Positions 1 through 9,150 of a stretch of 37,423 nucleotides of DNA are shown here, one piece after another. The notes beneath the pieces are model-generated. The model worked only from the letters and a program-made list of their open reading frames with translations, did not search any database and was not told the origin of the DNA. Made by a program: the position numbers and the translations under genes. This DNA is from Actinomycetes bacterium (lineage in GTDB: Bacteria > Actinomycetota > Actinomycetes > Streptosporangiales > Streptosporangiaceae), in the NCBI GenBank assembly GCA_025964615.1, contig JAOPYM010000501.1, positions 1 to 37,423 of the forward strand, written 5' to 3'. The first letter of the stretch is position 1, and each line of letters opens with the position of its first letter.

Positions 1-872
1 ACGGAGATCAACGGCACGGCCGGAGGCGGCTCGGTGAGCGCTGGGGCCGGCGGTACCGCCGCGAGGTCGGCGGTGAGCGCGGTCAGCAGGTGCGCCACCC
101 GGGCGGCGGGCGCGGGCCGCGCCGCCGGGTTCTTGACCAGCAGCGCGGCGATGAGCTCCCACAGCGGGTCGGGGATCCCGGCGGGCCGTCCCGGAGCGCA
201 CTCGACGTGCCGCCGCAGGACCGACAGCGTGGACCCGCCGGTGAACGGCGTCGTCCCGCAGCACATCTCGTACAGCACGATGCCCAGGGCGTAGAGGTCG
301 GCGGACGGCGTGGGGATCTGGCCGTCGAACACCTCGGGCGCCACGTACTGCGGAGTGCCGACCAGCATGGTCGACCGGCCGCTGCCGGTCTGCTCGGCGA
401 TCCGCGCGATGCCGAAGTCGGTCAGCCTCGGCCTGGGCGGCGAGATCCGCCCGTCGAGCAGCAGGTTCTCCGGCTTGAGATCACGGTGCACGACCCCCGC
501 CGCGTGCACCGCCGAGAGCCCGGCGGCCATCTCGGCACCGATCCGGCAGACCTCGGCGGGCGGCAGGACACGGTACTGGCCGAGCAGGTCCCGCAGGTCC
601 CCTCCGGTGACCAGATCCATGACGATCGCCAGCGTCTCGCCCTCGACCACCAGATCGTGCACCTGGACCAGATTGGGATGGTTCACCCCGACCAGCAGCG
701 AGGCCTCCTGGATGAACCGGCGGACCGTCTCGTGGTCGCGGGCCAGCCCGTCGTGCAGGACCTTGAAGGCGAGCTCCTGGCCGTCGGCTGTGCGGCCCCG
801 CCAGACCTCGCCCGTCGCACCATGGCCCAGGGCCGACTCCAGGATGTACTTGCTTCCCAACGGGCGTTCCAC
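1..872 (-). CDS. Serine/threonine protein kinase (C-terminus off window)
   Basis: A Hanks-type (PknB-like) kinase read on the minus strand; its end lies beyond base 1. The visible 290 residues hold the glycine-rich loop GHGATGEVW (16-24), the ATP-binding lysine in AFKVL (K37), the catalytic loop HRDLKPEN (129-136), DFG (152-154) and a VAPE motif, so the catalytic domain looks complete and active. After the kinase lobe the chain becomes proline/alanine-rich, as in the linker before a membrane helix in this family, but the helix itself is not visible. The start is GTG at 872, preceded by AGAGGAG with 6 bases spacing. An FHA protein is encoded just upstream on the same strand, 124 bp away. FHA domains bind phosphothreonine, so a kinase-reader pairing is a reasonable inference. 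Confidence 0.93.
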   Translation of the reverse strand, partial: MERPLGSKYILESALGHGATGEVWRGRTADGQELAFKVLHDGLARDHETVRRFIQEASLLVGVNHPNLVQVHDLVVEGETLAIVMDLVTGGDLRDLLGQYRVLPPAEVCRIGAEMAAGLSAVHAAGVVHRDLKPENLLLDGRISPPRPRLTDFGIARIAEQTGSGRSTMLVGTPQYVAPEVFDGQIPTPSADLYALGIVLYEMCCGTTPFTGGSTLSVLRRHVECAPGRPAGIPDPLWELIAALLVKNPAARPAPAARVAHLLTALTADLAAVPPAPALTEPPPAVPLIS

Positions 873-996
873 CGCGTGCTCCTCTGGTCAGATGTCCAGG
901 CGGTCTGGCGGAGTCCGGCGGCCGACCGGCCCCGGTGCGATCGGCCGCCGGACATCCATCCTCGGAGACCTCCCGAGCCCTCGGCTATCCCCGAAG

Positions 997-1815
997 TCAG
1001 GGGTGGCGGCCCCACCACTTGTTCTCCTGGGCGGAAAGCCAGGCGTGATCGAGGGGGAGAGCGAGGTGACCCACGGTGATGATGTCGTAGTGCAGGAGCA
1101 CCGAGGCGACCGCCGTATTGGTCAGGTCGTGATCTGCGGAGACGAGTGCACGCTTACGGATCTTCGCGCGCAGTCCCTTGAGGTGCTCGTGGACCTGTGC
1201 GGACAGCCGCTGGCGCTCCTCGGGATCGGACGAGAAGAGCCGCAGCGCGTGGTGTGATCCGGTGACCCGCAGTGCCTCTTCGGCGATCTGCGGGGCGGAC
1301 GGCAGCGGCGCCATCCTGCTGGCGTCCAGGAGCCACGGGCGGCAGAGCAGGAGGGCGACCATGAACTCCTTGGTCAGGGTGTCGAGGGTCATCGGCAGCA
1401 CGGTGGTCGGCGCCCTGACCGACGGGGCCGAGGACTCGACCGGGTCGAGCGGCCACGAGGCGGGGAGCACGATGCGGACGGACTGGTCGGTGCCGGGGAC
1501 CGCGGTGGTCCCGACGGTCGCGGCGCCGGCGACCAGGAAACAGCCGATGTTGCCCGTCCCGGGGGAGAGCGTCGGCAGCCGTATCGTGTCGCCGTTCACC
1601 TGCACATACAGCGAGTGCTTCGCACTGAGATTGGTGACCCGGACGCCGTCGTCGAACGCGCAGATCTCCCCGGCCCGCCTCGACAACCAGGGGTCGGGCC
1701 CGAGCACCAGATCGACCTGCGGTCCCCGCCCGAAGGTCATGCGCTCCCCGGCGCGCAGCAGCCGTGGCTCCGCGCCAGGCCCCGTCACCTCGATGACTCC
1801 CAGCTCTGTGAGCAT
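997..1815 (-). CDS. FHA domain-containing protein
   Basis: The N-terminal part is a forkhead-associated (phosphothreonine-binding) domain, with FGRG at the start of the recognition loop, then LSRRAGEI and VTNLSAKHSLYV, matching the spaced Gly-Arg / Ser-Arg / Asn pattern of the fold. The remaining ~170 residues are not recognised; they lack membrane segments and include a basic stretch (HLKGLRAKIRKR). I chose ATG at 1815 because GGGGTGG precedes it; an in-frame ATG 11 codons upstream (1848) lacks a better site. The gene lies upstream of, and in the same orientation as, the Ser/Thr kinase, so it may be a substrate or adaptor of that kinase. That link is inference from context. The FHA assignment is firm; the C-terminal function is unknown. 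Confidence 0.85.
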   Translation of the reverse strand: MLTELGVIEVTGPGAEPRLLRAGERMTFGRGPQVDLVLGPDPWLSRRAGEICAFDDGVRVTNLSAKHSLYVQVNGDTIRLPTLSPGTGNIGCFLVAGAATVGTTAVPGTDQSVRIVLPASWPLDPVESSAPSVRAPTTVLPMTLDTLTKEFMVALLLCRPWLLDASRMAPLPSAPQIAEEALRVTGSHHALRLFSSDPEERQRLSAQVHEHLKGLRAKIRKRALVSADHDLTNTAVASVLLHYDIITVGHLALPLDHAWLSAQENKWWGRHP

Positions 1816-1915
1816 GTCCACCCCTGATGAGGAGCATGGCGTGCGCACGGGAGACGGCGACAGTTCGGGGTGTCCCGATTACCGGTCCATTTGTGGCGCA
1901 ACCGTCACAGGACGG

Positions 1916-2182
1916 TCACGACTTGTAGATGCCGTCGATCGTCGCGCTTGAGGGGTGGGAGAAGCAGTACGCGTCGACCGACAACTCGACCCCGTACACG
2001 CTGAGCATCCCGTTGGGCTGACTGCGGTCCTTGAGCATCTGGCTGACCGCGACGAGCCGGTCGTGGGTGTTCTTCGATCGGTAGTCGCCGCAGCTCAGAG
2101 CGCCCCCCGAGGAGCAGCCGGCGAGAGCGGCCAGCAGAGCGCCGGCCGTGGTGAACGCTGCGATGCGGGAACGGAATGTCAT
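1916..2182 (-). CDS. Small secreted lipoprotein, function unknown
   Basis: This 88-residue protein begins with an arginine-containing n-region and a hydrophobic stretch ending in LAGC, a clear lipobox, so Cys23 should be lipidated and the mature protein of about 65 residues anchored outside the membrane. The mature part has two further cysteines, one in SCGDY and one in AYCFSHPSS, which could form a disulfide. The C-x-D-Y ... Y-C-x-x-H-P spacing loosely resembles small HdeA-like periplasmic proteins seen in actinobacteria, but this is a weak impression and not an assignment. The ATG at 2182 is preceded by GGGAGG at 6 bases; a longer in-frame start at 2221 would bury the signal peptide. It is transcribed divergently from the HTH gene at 2323. 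Confidence 0.75.
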   Translation of the reverse strand: MTFRSRIAAFTTAGALLAALAGCSSGGALSCGDYRSKNTHDRLVAVSQMLKDRSQPNGMLSVYGVELSVDAYCFSHPSSATIDGIYKS

Positions 2183-2241
2183 CGTGGGCCTCCCTGGGAT
2201 GTGGTGGAGCGAGTGGACCACGCCCGGACTTGGGCCAATAA

Positions 2242-2257
2242 CCCCTGAGCTCGGGGG
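2242..2257. promoter_or_regulatory. Palindrome in divergent intergenic region
   Basis: CCCCTGAGCTCGGGGG is a 16-base near-perfect palindrome centred on GAGCTC. It lies between the start of the lipoprotein gene (2182, minus) and the HTH gene (2323, plus). It may be an operator or only a GC-rich palindrome; no promoter hexamers could be assigned with certainty. Confidence 0.25.
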
Positions 2258-2322
2258 AGCGGAACGCCTGCGCGCGGCCGTTTCGCGGGATACCGTCTAC
2301 CCGGCTGGGGGGAGGTGACCGG

Positions 2323-3843
2323 GTGCCGGGAGCTGGGGACGGTCTTCGGGTACCGGTGGACCAGGAGCGGGTCAAGGACGTCTTCCGCCGCTGCCTGCGC
2401 GCGATGGAGGCCCGGGGCATCCCGCCGACCGCGGCGGAGATCGCCCGGCGTACGGGTCTTGACGACGGTCAGGTCCGCAAGATCCTCAAGTGCGAGCGGC
2501 CGGTACGGCCGGGGTTCCTGCGGTCGCTCGGCGAGCTCGCCGGGCTGCCGGTGTCGGAGTTGTTCGCGGAGCTTGACTGGCTGCCCGAGTCGGAGGTCCT
2601 CGCTCCGATGTCGGCGACTCTCGCCGGCGAGACGCACGCGGCGCTCGAGGCCCTGGAGCGGGCGCGCCCGCACCTGGACCGGCTGACCGGTCCGGCGCTG
2701 CCCGCGCCGCTGGCCGCCGCCGGGGCGCTGCTCGCGGTCGCGGAGGGGGCCGAGCGTTTCGAGGTACGGCTGCGCCAGGTGGTCTCCGGCGGCCGGTACC
2801 GTACCGCCACCAACGGGGTCGGGGAGTTCCTGCTCCGGCCGGGCCACGACGCCCTGCCCTATGCGGAGGCCGCCGAACTGGCGGCCGTGGCCGGTGTACG
2901 TGACCTGCCGTCGCCGGTGGAGGCCGAGGCAGACCAGGAGTACTGGTCGGTCCATCTCGAACTCGCGGCCCGCACCCACCAGGCGCTGAACACCGGGCAG
3001 GAGTACAGCTGGCAGGGCGGCCCCGGGCACCGTACCTGGCGGTCCGCCGCGCAGTCCTGGCCCGCGCACCTGCTCGTCCAGGACCTGATCGGCGGCAGCC
3101 AGCAGCCGGAGGCGGGCGACCCGTGCGACCGGCCCGGCCTCGGGCCCATCGTCGTGCTCGGCGGCAGGCACGGCACCGGCCTGGCGGCCGCGCTGCTCGC
3201 CGAGGCACTCGGCTGGCAGTTCGTGCTGGTGCGGGAGAACATGGACGTGACCCGGCACGGTCACGTGGTCGGCGTCCCCGCGGACGCGCGCCGCGACCGT
3301 ACCCGCGCCTGGGTGTCGGTCGCCGGGCACATCGAGCGGACGGTGAGCCTGGGGCGTCCGTGGAAGGCGGTCGTGATGGTCCGCGCGGCGGCCTTCGCGG
3401 ACACCGGTGGGCCCTATGCCATGCGGCTGCTCCGTGACACGCCCGCCCAGGTGGTGTACGCCCGGGTACCGTCGGCCTACCTGGCCTGGTGGGCGGAACG
3501 GGAGGCGGGGAACTTCCCGCCGGGCGAGCGCGACGGTGCCGCCTGGGCGGACCGCACCGGCTCGCTCTACGCGCGGCTTGAGACCGTGCTGCGGGATCGG
3601 AACTCACCCCGGGACCTGCTGCTGCGGGTCCCGGAACCCCGCGCTGACCTGACTCCCTGCGTGCCCGAGATCCCCGGCGAGGTGATGGACTGGACGGCCC
3701 GCGTCGCGTGGACCGCGATCCGCCGCTTCGGCGAGCCGCCCGGGACGCGGCTGGGTCCGGTCCCGCTGCGTCCCGGGCGCCTGTCGGGCTGGCGGGAACT
3801 GCTGGCCGCCGACCCCCTGGCGATCGTGCCGACCCTCACGTGA
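2323..3843 (+). CDS. HTH-headed large protein, unknown function
   Basis: A 506-residue protein with an N-terminal XRE-like helix-turn-helix (about residues 10-60: TAAEIARRTGLDDGQVRKILKC, then FLRSLGELAGLPVSELF). A long C-terminal region follows with no membrane segment. Around residue 281 the sequence IVVLGGRHGTGLAAALLAEAL resembles a nucleotide-binding loop but lacks the GK[ST] of a Walker A motif, so NTP binding cannot be claimed. The start is GTG at 2323 after GGGGGGAGG. It is followed 219 bp later by a second HTH-headed protein. Possible roles are transcription regulation or a sensor in an HTH-plus-effector architecture. The HTH is supported; the rest is unrecognised. Confidence 0.8.
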   Translation: MPGAGDGLRVPVDQERVKDVFRRCLRAMEARGIPPTAAEIARRTGLDDGQVRKILKCERPVRPGFLRSLGELAGLPVSELFAELDWLPESEVLAPMSATLAGETHAALEALERARPHLDRLTGPALPAPLAAAGALLAVAEGAERFEVRLRQVVSGGRYRTATNGVGEFLLRPGHDALPYAEAAELAAVAGVRDLPSPVEAEADQEYWSVHLELAARTHQALNTGQEYSWQGGPGHRTWRSAAQSWPAHLLVQDLIGGSQQPEAGDPCDRPGLGPIVVLGGRHGTGLAAALLAEALGWQFVLVRENMDVTRHGHVVGVPADARRDRTRAWVSVAGHIERTVSLGRPWKAVVMVRAAAFADTGGPYAMRLLRDTPAQVVYARVPSAYLAWWAEREAGNFPPGERDGAAWADRTGSLYARLETVLRDRNSPRDLLLRVPEPRADLTPCVPEIPGEVMDWTARVAWTAIRRFGEPPGTRLGPVPLRPGRLSGWRELLAADPLAIVPTLT

Positions 3844-4062
3844 GCGTCAGTCGCCGTCCTCCTCGGTCCCTCGGGCCTTCGAACCAGATGAACGCATGCG
3901 GTTACTCATCGTGACCATCTTTCTGTACGGAGGTACGTCCTTCGCCGTGGTGATAGGGCATCTGCCACAGCCAGGCCGTCCAGACCAGGACAGCGCGTGG
4001 CCCCGCCGGCCGGGAAGAGCCCGTGAAATACTCGGACAAAGCCGTACAGAGGAAAACTCTTC

Positions 4063-7000
4063 ATGAGCGACCAGCCGTCCGACCTGAGTCACCTCCGTAC
4101 CCGCCGGGACTTCGCAGCCGAACTCACGCTGACCCGGGAACGCGCCGGGCTCACGGTCCGTGACGTCGCAAGCGCCCTCGACGTACCCGACAGCACCATC
4201 GGCGGCTACTTCAGCGGACGCCATCTGCCCACCGCGAAGCAGACCGAACTGATGCGCGGCATCCTGCGGCTCTGCGGAGTCTCGGGCGAGGCCGAGGTCC
4301 AGGAGTGGCTCCAGGCACTCGGCCGGGTACGGCGGGCCCCGGGGCGCCGGGCCGCGGCGGCGCCCAGCCCCTACCGAGGCCTGTCGAGTTTCCAGCCGGA
4401 GGATGCCGAGTGGTTCTACGGCAGGGAGCGGCTGACCCGGCTGCTCGTGGAGCGGCTGACCGAACGGCGCCTGCTCGCGGTGGTCGGGCCGTCCGGATCG
4501 GGCAAGTCGTCGCTGCTGCGCGCCGGTCTGATACCCGCGCTCGCGGCCGGGCACTGGCCGGTGCTGCTGATGACGCCGGGCGACCGGCCCGAGCCGCCCG
4601 AGCTGACCGAACGCCGGGTCGTCGTCGTGGACCAGTTCGAGGAGCTCTTCACCGCGAACTGCGATGAGGCGCAGCGGCAGGCGTTCATCGAGGCGCTGTG
4701 CACCGCGCCCCAGTCCCTGGTCGTGATCGGGCTGCGCGCCGACTTCTACCCGCAGGCGCTGCGCTACCCGAGGCTGGTCCCGGTCCTGCAGAACGACCAG
4801 GTCATCGTCGGCCCGATGACCGAACCGGAGCTTCGCAGCGCGATCGTCGAACCGGCCGCCCGGGCGCGGCTCGACCTTGAGGAGGGCCTGGTTGAGCTGC
4901 TGCTGCACGACCTGACACCGTCGGCGGCCGGGGAACAGGCCCATGACGCGGGCGCGCTGCCGCTGCTGTCCCACGCCCTGTTCACCACCTGGGAAAGAGG
5001 CCACCGCCGCAGGCTCACCGCGGCGGACTACCGCGACAGCGGCGGCATCAGCGGCGCCGTCGGGGCCACCGCCGAGGAGGCCTACGAGGGGCTCACCTCG
5101 GGGCAGCGCAGGCTGGCACGGCAGATCTTCGTACGCCTCGTGCACGTCGCGGACGACACCGGTGACACCCGGCGCCGCGTACCCCACGACGAACTGCTCC
5201 TGACCGGTGAGGACGCGGACGCCGTACTCGGCCGGTTCATCGAGCGGCGGCTGATCACCGCGGACGCCGGCCATGTGGAACTCACCCATGAGACGCTGCT
5301 GACGGCCTGGCCCCGGTTGCGCGGGTGGATCGACACCGACCGCGCGGGCCTGCGCACCCACCGGCAACTGACGGACGCCGCCGAGACCTGGCGTGAGTCC
5401 GGCCACGATCCGAACACGCTCTACAGGGGCGTACGGCTGGCGGGCGCCAGGGACCGGGCCGCCGATCCGCTGCATTCCGGTGACTTCAACGTGCTGGAGC
5501 GGCGGTTCCTCGACGCCAGCATCGAGCACGTGGCGGCCGAGACCCGTGCCGCGCGGCGGCGGACCCGGCGGCTGCAGCAGCTCCTGGCCGCACTGACGGT
5601 CCTCGTCGTGATCGCCGGTCTGCTCGCCGGCTACGCGTTCCGGCAGCGCGCGTCCGCCGACCAGCAGCGCGACCTGGCCATCTCCCGGCAGGTGGCCACC
5701 GAGGCCGGCAAGCTGCGGAGCACCGACCTCGCCCTGGCCGCGCAGCTCTCACTGGCCGCCTACCGCATCTCGCCGACCCCCGAGGCCAGGGCTGCCCTCC
5801 TGGAGTCCTACCCGGCCCCCGCGGTGACCCGGGTCCTGGGTCCGCCCGGGGTGATGCAGGCCGTGGCGGTCAGCCATGACCGGCACACCATGGCCGCCGC
5901 TGGCGCCGACATGACGGTACGGCTCTGGAACCTCGCACGACCCGGGCACCCCGCCGTGCTGGGCCGGCCGCTGACCGGGCACACCGACACGGTCTTCTCG
6001 GTCGCCTTCAGCCCGGACGGGCGGATCCTGGCGAGCGGCAGCGGCGACCGGACCGTGCGCCTGTGGGACGCGACCCGCGCGACGGCTCTCGGCGCACCCC
6101 TCACCGGGGCCACCAGCACGGTGTACTCGGTGACCTTCAGCCCGGACGGGCGGACCCTGGCCACCGCGAACGGCGATGGCACGGTACGGCTCTGGGACGT
6201 CACCGACCCACGGCACCCCGTGGTGCTCGGCGCGCCGCTGACCGGGCCCGCCGGAGCCGTCCAGGGGGTCGCTTTCAGCCCGGACGGCCGGGCACTCGCA
6301 GCCGGTGGTCTGGATCGCAAGGTGTGGACGTGGAACACCACGGACCTGCGGCACCCGGTGCCGCTCGGCCCGCCGCTGACCGGACCGGCGAAGGCGGTGT
6401 ACGGGGTGGCGTTCGGCCCGGACGGCCGCAGGCTCGCCGCGGCCGGCGCGGACGACTCCGTCTGGCTGTGGACCCTGGGCGGTTCGTCTGCGCCCGTCCG
6501 GCTGACCGGGCCGGCCAGCTTCGTCAACTCGGTGACGTTCAGCCCGGACGGGCTCAGTGTGGCCGCCGGGAGTTCCGACGGCAAAGCGTGGATCTGGGAT
6601 ACGGCGACCGGCAAGGTCACTGAGTCCCTGCCGCACCCCGGGCCGGTGACGGCCGTCGTGTTCCTCGGCGACGGTCACGCCGTGGCGACCAGCGCGGCCG
6701 ACGGGGTGGCCAGGCTCTGGGACCTGCCGGGCCCGCTGATCACCGGACCGGCCGACAACATCTTCACCGTGGCGTTCGGGACAGGGAACCACGTCCTGCT
6801 GGTGACCGGCGCGGACAACACCGCCCGGCTGTGGAACGTCGCCGATCCCCGCCACCCGATACCCCTCGGGCCCACCCTGACGAACACCACGAGAGCCGCC
6901 CGGGCCACCGGCGCCGCCGCGCTCAGCCCCGACGCGCACACCCTGGCCGTGGGCGACATCGAGGGCGGCGTGCAACTCTGGGACGTCTCCGACCCTCAGC

Positions 7001-7791
7001 ACCCGGTGCCCGTTCCGACCCGGCTGACCGGCCCTCCGAAGAACGTGGAGTCGATCACGTTCAGCCCGGACGGGCACGTCCTGGCGATCTCCGCCGACGA
7101 TGCGACGGTCCGGCTGTGGGATGTGACCGATCCGCTCCGCCCGGTGCGCAGGGGACCCCCGCTGACCGGCCCTTCGAGCTATGCCTATTCCCCGGTGTTC
7201 AGCCCGGATGGCCGTACCCTCGCCGAAGGCAGTGCCGACAAGACCGTCCGCCTCTGGGACCTCAGTGACCCCTCGCGGGCCGTCTCGCTCGGGCCCCCGC
7301 TGCGCCTGCACACGAGTTACGTCTTCGCCGTCGCGTTCAGCCCCGACGGCCGTACCCTCGTCACGGCCGGAGCCGACGACAAGGTGCAGCTCTGGGACGT
7401 CACCGACCGGCGCAGGCCGGCCCCGCTGGGGCCTGCGCTGACCGGACCGAGCAACTACGTGTTCTCGGTGGCCCTCAGCGCCGACGGCCGTCAGCTGGCG
7501 GCGGCCGCCGGAGACGGGACCACCTGGCTGTGGGACATCACCCGCCCGCGCAGCCCGCGGACCCTCGGCACGCTCACCGGGCCCACCGGTGCGGTGTTCG
7601 CCGACGCCTTCGACACCGGCCGCCCCCTGCTGGCCACCGCGGGACAGGACCGGACCGTCCGGCTCTGGAACACCGACCCCGTGCAGTCCGCGGCCTTCGT
7701 CTGCGCGGTCACCGGCGCCCCCATCACCAGGGCGGAATGGCAGGCCTACGTCCCGGGCCGCCCGTACGACCCGCCCTGTTTCACCAGGTGA
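4063..7791 (+). CDS. HTH-STAND NTPase-TM-WD40 repeat protein
   Basis: A 1242-residue multidomain protein. An XRE-like HTH occupies about residues 14-75 (ASALDVPDSTIGGYFSGRHLP). An nSTAND1-type NTPase module follows, starting at YRGLSSFQPEDAEWFYGRE, with Walker A GPSGSGKS (142-149) and Walker B VVVDQFEEL (187 on). A single hydrophobic helix lies at about 507-526. From about residue 600 there are 14 WD40 repeats, each ending in variants of VRLWD, enough for two seven-bladed propellers. The tail contains two cysteines (AFVCAVTG ... PPCFTR), a pattern often seen at the end of this actinobacterial family. The Walker A to Walker B distance is only about 45 residues, shorter than I expect for the family, so a segment may have been lost. 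The ATG at 4063 has AGAGGA upstream. STAND proteins are signalling switches, some acting in defence; the ligand here is unknown. Confidence 0.93.
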   Translation: MSDQPSDLSHLRTRRDFAAELTLTRERAGLTVRDVASALDVPDSTIGGYFSGRHLPTAKQTELMRGILRLCGVSGEAEVQEWLQALGRVRRAPGRRAAAAPSPYRGLSSFQPEDAEWFYGRERLTRLLVERLTERRLLAVVGPSGSGKSSLLRAGLIPALAAGHWPVLLMTPGDRPEPPELTERRVVVVDQFEELFTANCDEAQRQAFIEALCTAPQSLVVIGLRADFYPQALRYPRLVPVLQNDQVIVGPMTEPELRSAIVEPAARARLDLEEGLVELLLHDLTPSAAGEQAHDAGALPLLSHALFTTWERGHRRRLTAADYRDSGGISGAVGATAEEAYEGLTSGQRRLARQIFVRLVHVADDTGDTRRRVPHDELLLTGEDADAVLGRFIERRLITADAGHVELTHETLLTAWPRLRGWIDTDRAGLRTHRQLTDAAETWRESGHDPNTLYRGVRLAGARDRAADPLHSGDFNVLERRFLDASIEHVAAETRAARRRTRRLQQLLAALTVLVVIAGLLAGYAFRQRASADQQRDLAISRQVATEAGKLRSTDLALAAQLSLAAYRISPTPEARAALLESYPAPAVTRVLGPPGVMQAVAVSHDRHTMAAAGADMTVRLWNLARPGHPAVLGRPLTGHTDTVFSVAFSPDGRILASGSGDRTVRLWDATRATALGAPLTGATSTVYSVTFSPDGRTLATANGDGTVRLWDVTDPRHPVVLGAPLTGPAGAVQGVAFSPDGRALAAGGLDRKVWTWNTTDLRHPVPLGPPLTGPAKAVYGVAFGPDGRRLAAAGADDSVWLWTLGGSSAPVRLTGPASFVNSVTFSPDGLSVAAGSSDGKAWIWDTATGKVTESLPHPGPVTAVVFLGDGHAVATSAADGVARLWDLPGPLITGPADNIFTVAFGTGNHVLLVTGADNTARLWNVADPRHPIPLGPTLTNTTRAARATGAAALSPDAHTLAVGDIEGGVQLWDVSDPQHPVPVPTRLTGPPKNVESITFSPDGHVLAISADDATVRLWDVTDPLRPVRRGPPLTGPSSYAYSPVFSPDGRTLAEGSADKTVRLWDLSDPSRAVSLGPPLRLHTSYVFAVAFSPDGRTLVTAGADDKVQLWDVTDRRRPAPLGPALTGPSNYVFSVALSADGRQLAAAAGDGTTWLWDITRPRSPRTLGTLTGPTGAVFADAFDTGRPLLATAGQDRTVRLWNTDPVQSAAFVCAVTGAPITRAEWQAYVPGRPYDPPCFTR

Positions 7792-7809
7792 CCGGAAGCG
7801 ACTTCAGCT

Positions 7810-7844
7810 ATGTGTACCCACCTCGCGTTGAGGTGGGTACACAT
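7810..7844. terminator. Strong hairpin after the WD40 gene
   Basis: Perfect 15-base inverted repeat (ATGTGTACCCACCTC and its complement) around a GCGTT loop, starting 18 bases after the WD40 stop codon. There is no T-run, as is common in high-GC actinomycete terminators. It also lies where the opposing lactate permease remnant ends, so it may serve both strands. Confidence 0.75.
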
Positions 7845-7877
7845 CGATACCGGCTGGCAGGCGCACGATGTCTGTGG

Positions 7878-8952
7878 TCAGGGAACCATCCAGGAGAGGA
7901 CGCCGGTCGCTTTCCCGTGGCGGTGACCAGGTGCAGTCCTGGCCAGGCGATCATGTGGGTGGCCTTGTTGAGCTGCGTCTTGATCGCGTTGATCTGGCCG
8001 AGCACGAAGACCAGGATGATGATGGCGTACGGCGCGTACGCCCGGATGACGTCGGCCCGCGAGTCGCTCTGGGCGACCCGGGCGGCGAACTCCGGGGTCG
8101 GCTCGTCCACGCTGCCGCCGGCCACGACCACGGGCCGTACCGCCGCAGGCTGGAACCGGACGTACAGGACCACGACCGCGGCCGACACCAGCGAGGCGAC
8201 CACGTCGGCCAGCGGCACCGAGATGAAGTTCGACGTGACGTACTGCGCGACCGCGAAGGCGACCCCGCACACCACCGCGACCGGCCAGGTCTCCCGCAGG
8301 CCCCGGCGGCCGTCGACGATGAACACCAGCGCGAGCGGTACGAACAGAGCGAGGATCGGGGTCTGGCGTCCCACCATCGAGCCGAGCGTGTCCGACGACA
8401 GCGACGTGACCTTGCCCAGCGTGATGATCGGAGTGGCCATCCCCCCGAACGCCACCGGCACGGTGTTGGCCGTGAGCGCGAGCACCGCCGCCTTGAGCGG
8501 CTGGAAGCCCAGCGCGATCAGCATCACCGAGGTCACCGCGACCGGTGTCCCGAACCCGGCGAGCGCCTCGATCAGTGCCCGAACGAGAACGCGATGATGA
8601 TGGCCTGGATCCGCTGGTCGTCGCTGACCCGTCCGAACGAGCGGCGCAGCACATCGAAGTGACCGGTCTGGACCGTCATCGTGTAGACCCAGATCGCGTT
8701 GATCCCGATCCACAGGATCGGGAAGAACCCGAACGCCGCGCCCTCCGACCCGGCCAGCAGGGACTGCTCGACCGGCATGCCGTACACGGCGATCGCCATG
8801 ACGAGCGCCACGGCCAGCGCCACCAGCGACGCCGTCCAGGCCCGCATCCGGACCACTCCGAGCGGCACGAAGAGCACCACGAGGGGGAGCGCCGCGACCA
8901 GCGAACTCCAGGCGAGTGAGTGACCGACAGGTTCGAGAACCTGCTTGTACAT
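7878..8952 (-). pseudogene. L-lactate permease (LctP family), frameshifted and truncated
   Basis: The N-terminal part reads from ATG 8952 (MYKQVLEPVGHSLAWSSLVA) through several membrane helices to RIQAIIIAFSFG, then hits a stop. Family-like sequence resumes at once in another frame as ALIEALAGFGTPVAV and runs through NTVPVAFGGMATPI and VGRQTPILALFVPLALVF to about 7915 (WPGLHLVTATGK). Inserting one base into the CCC run at 8578-8580 restores a continuous reading, so a one-base deletion explains the break. After WPGLHLVTATGK the family similarity stops; about a third of the usual ~550-residue permease is missing. The intact gene would be a 12-14 helix proton-lactate/glycolate symporter. Both defects together favour a true pseudogene over a sequencing error, though the frameshift alone could be one. 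Confidence 0.85.
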
Positions 8953-9150
8953 GGCGTTCTGCGGATGGCCGGCACTGTGGTCCACGCCATAGTGATCCCC
9001 CGCCGCCGAGCCGTCCAGACCCAAGGCGACGCCGGGATCGTGAGGTCCGATCGCCACCGGAGCCGGGCGGCGCACGGCCTGAAATCCAGAGGCGCGCAGC
9101 AGGCCGAACCTGCATGATTGGGGCGATCAACCCCGACCGCAGGAGTGGTA

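Noticed and set aside
3847-5529. 560-residue minus-strand open frame opposite the HTH-STAND part
   Set aside because: A GC-rich shadow frame. The plus strand has unmistakable HTH, Walker A and Walker B motifs.
5749-7311. 520-residue open frame on the minus strand
   Set aside because: It is antisense to the WD40 repeats; its repetitive, Arg/Gly/Pro-rich composition mirrors the repeats, and it has no family-like motifs.
5880-7670. Tandem DNA repeat array
   Set aside because: The repeated DNA is the coding of 14 WD40 units; periodicity and drift fit protein repeats and not a satellite or CRISPR array.
8572-9075. Reading the lactate permease N-terminal half as a separate short gene
   Set aside because: Family sequence continues without gap in another frame immediately after the stop, so it is one broken gene.
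9118-9150. TTG start at 9118 for the RNA ligase
   Set aside because: GTG 9151 has AGGAG at 5 bases spacing, and ligase-like sequence begins after it.
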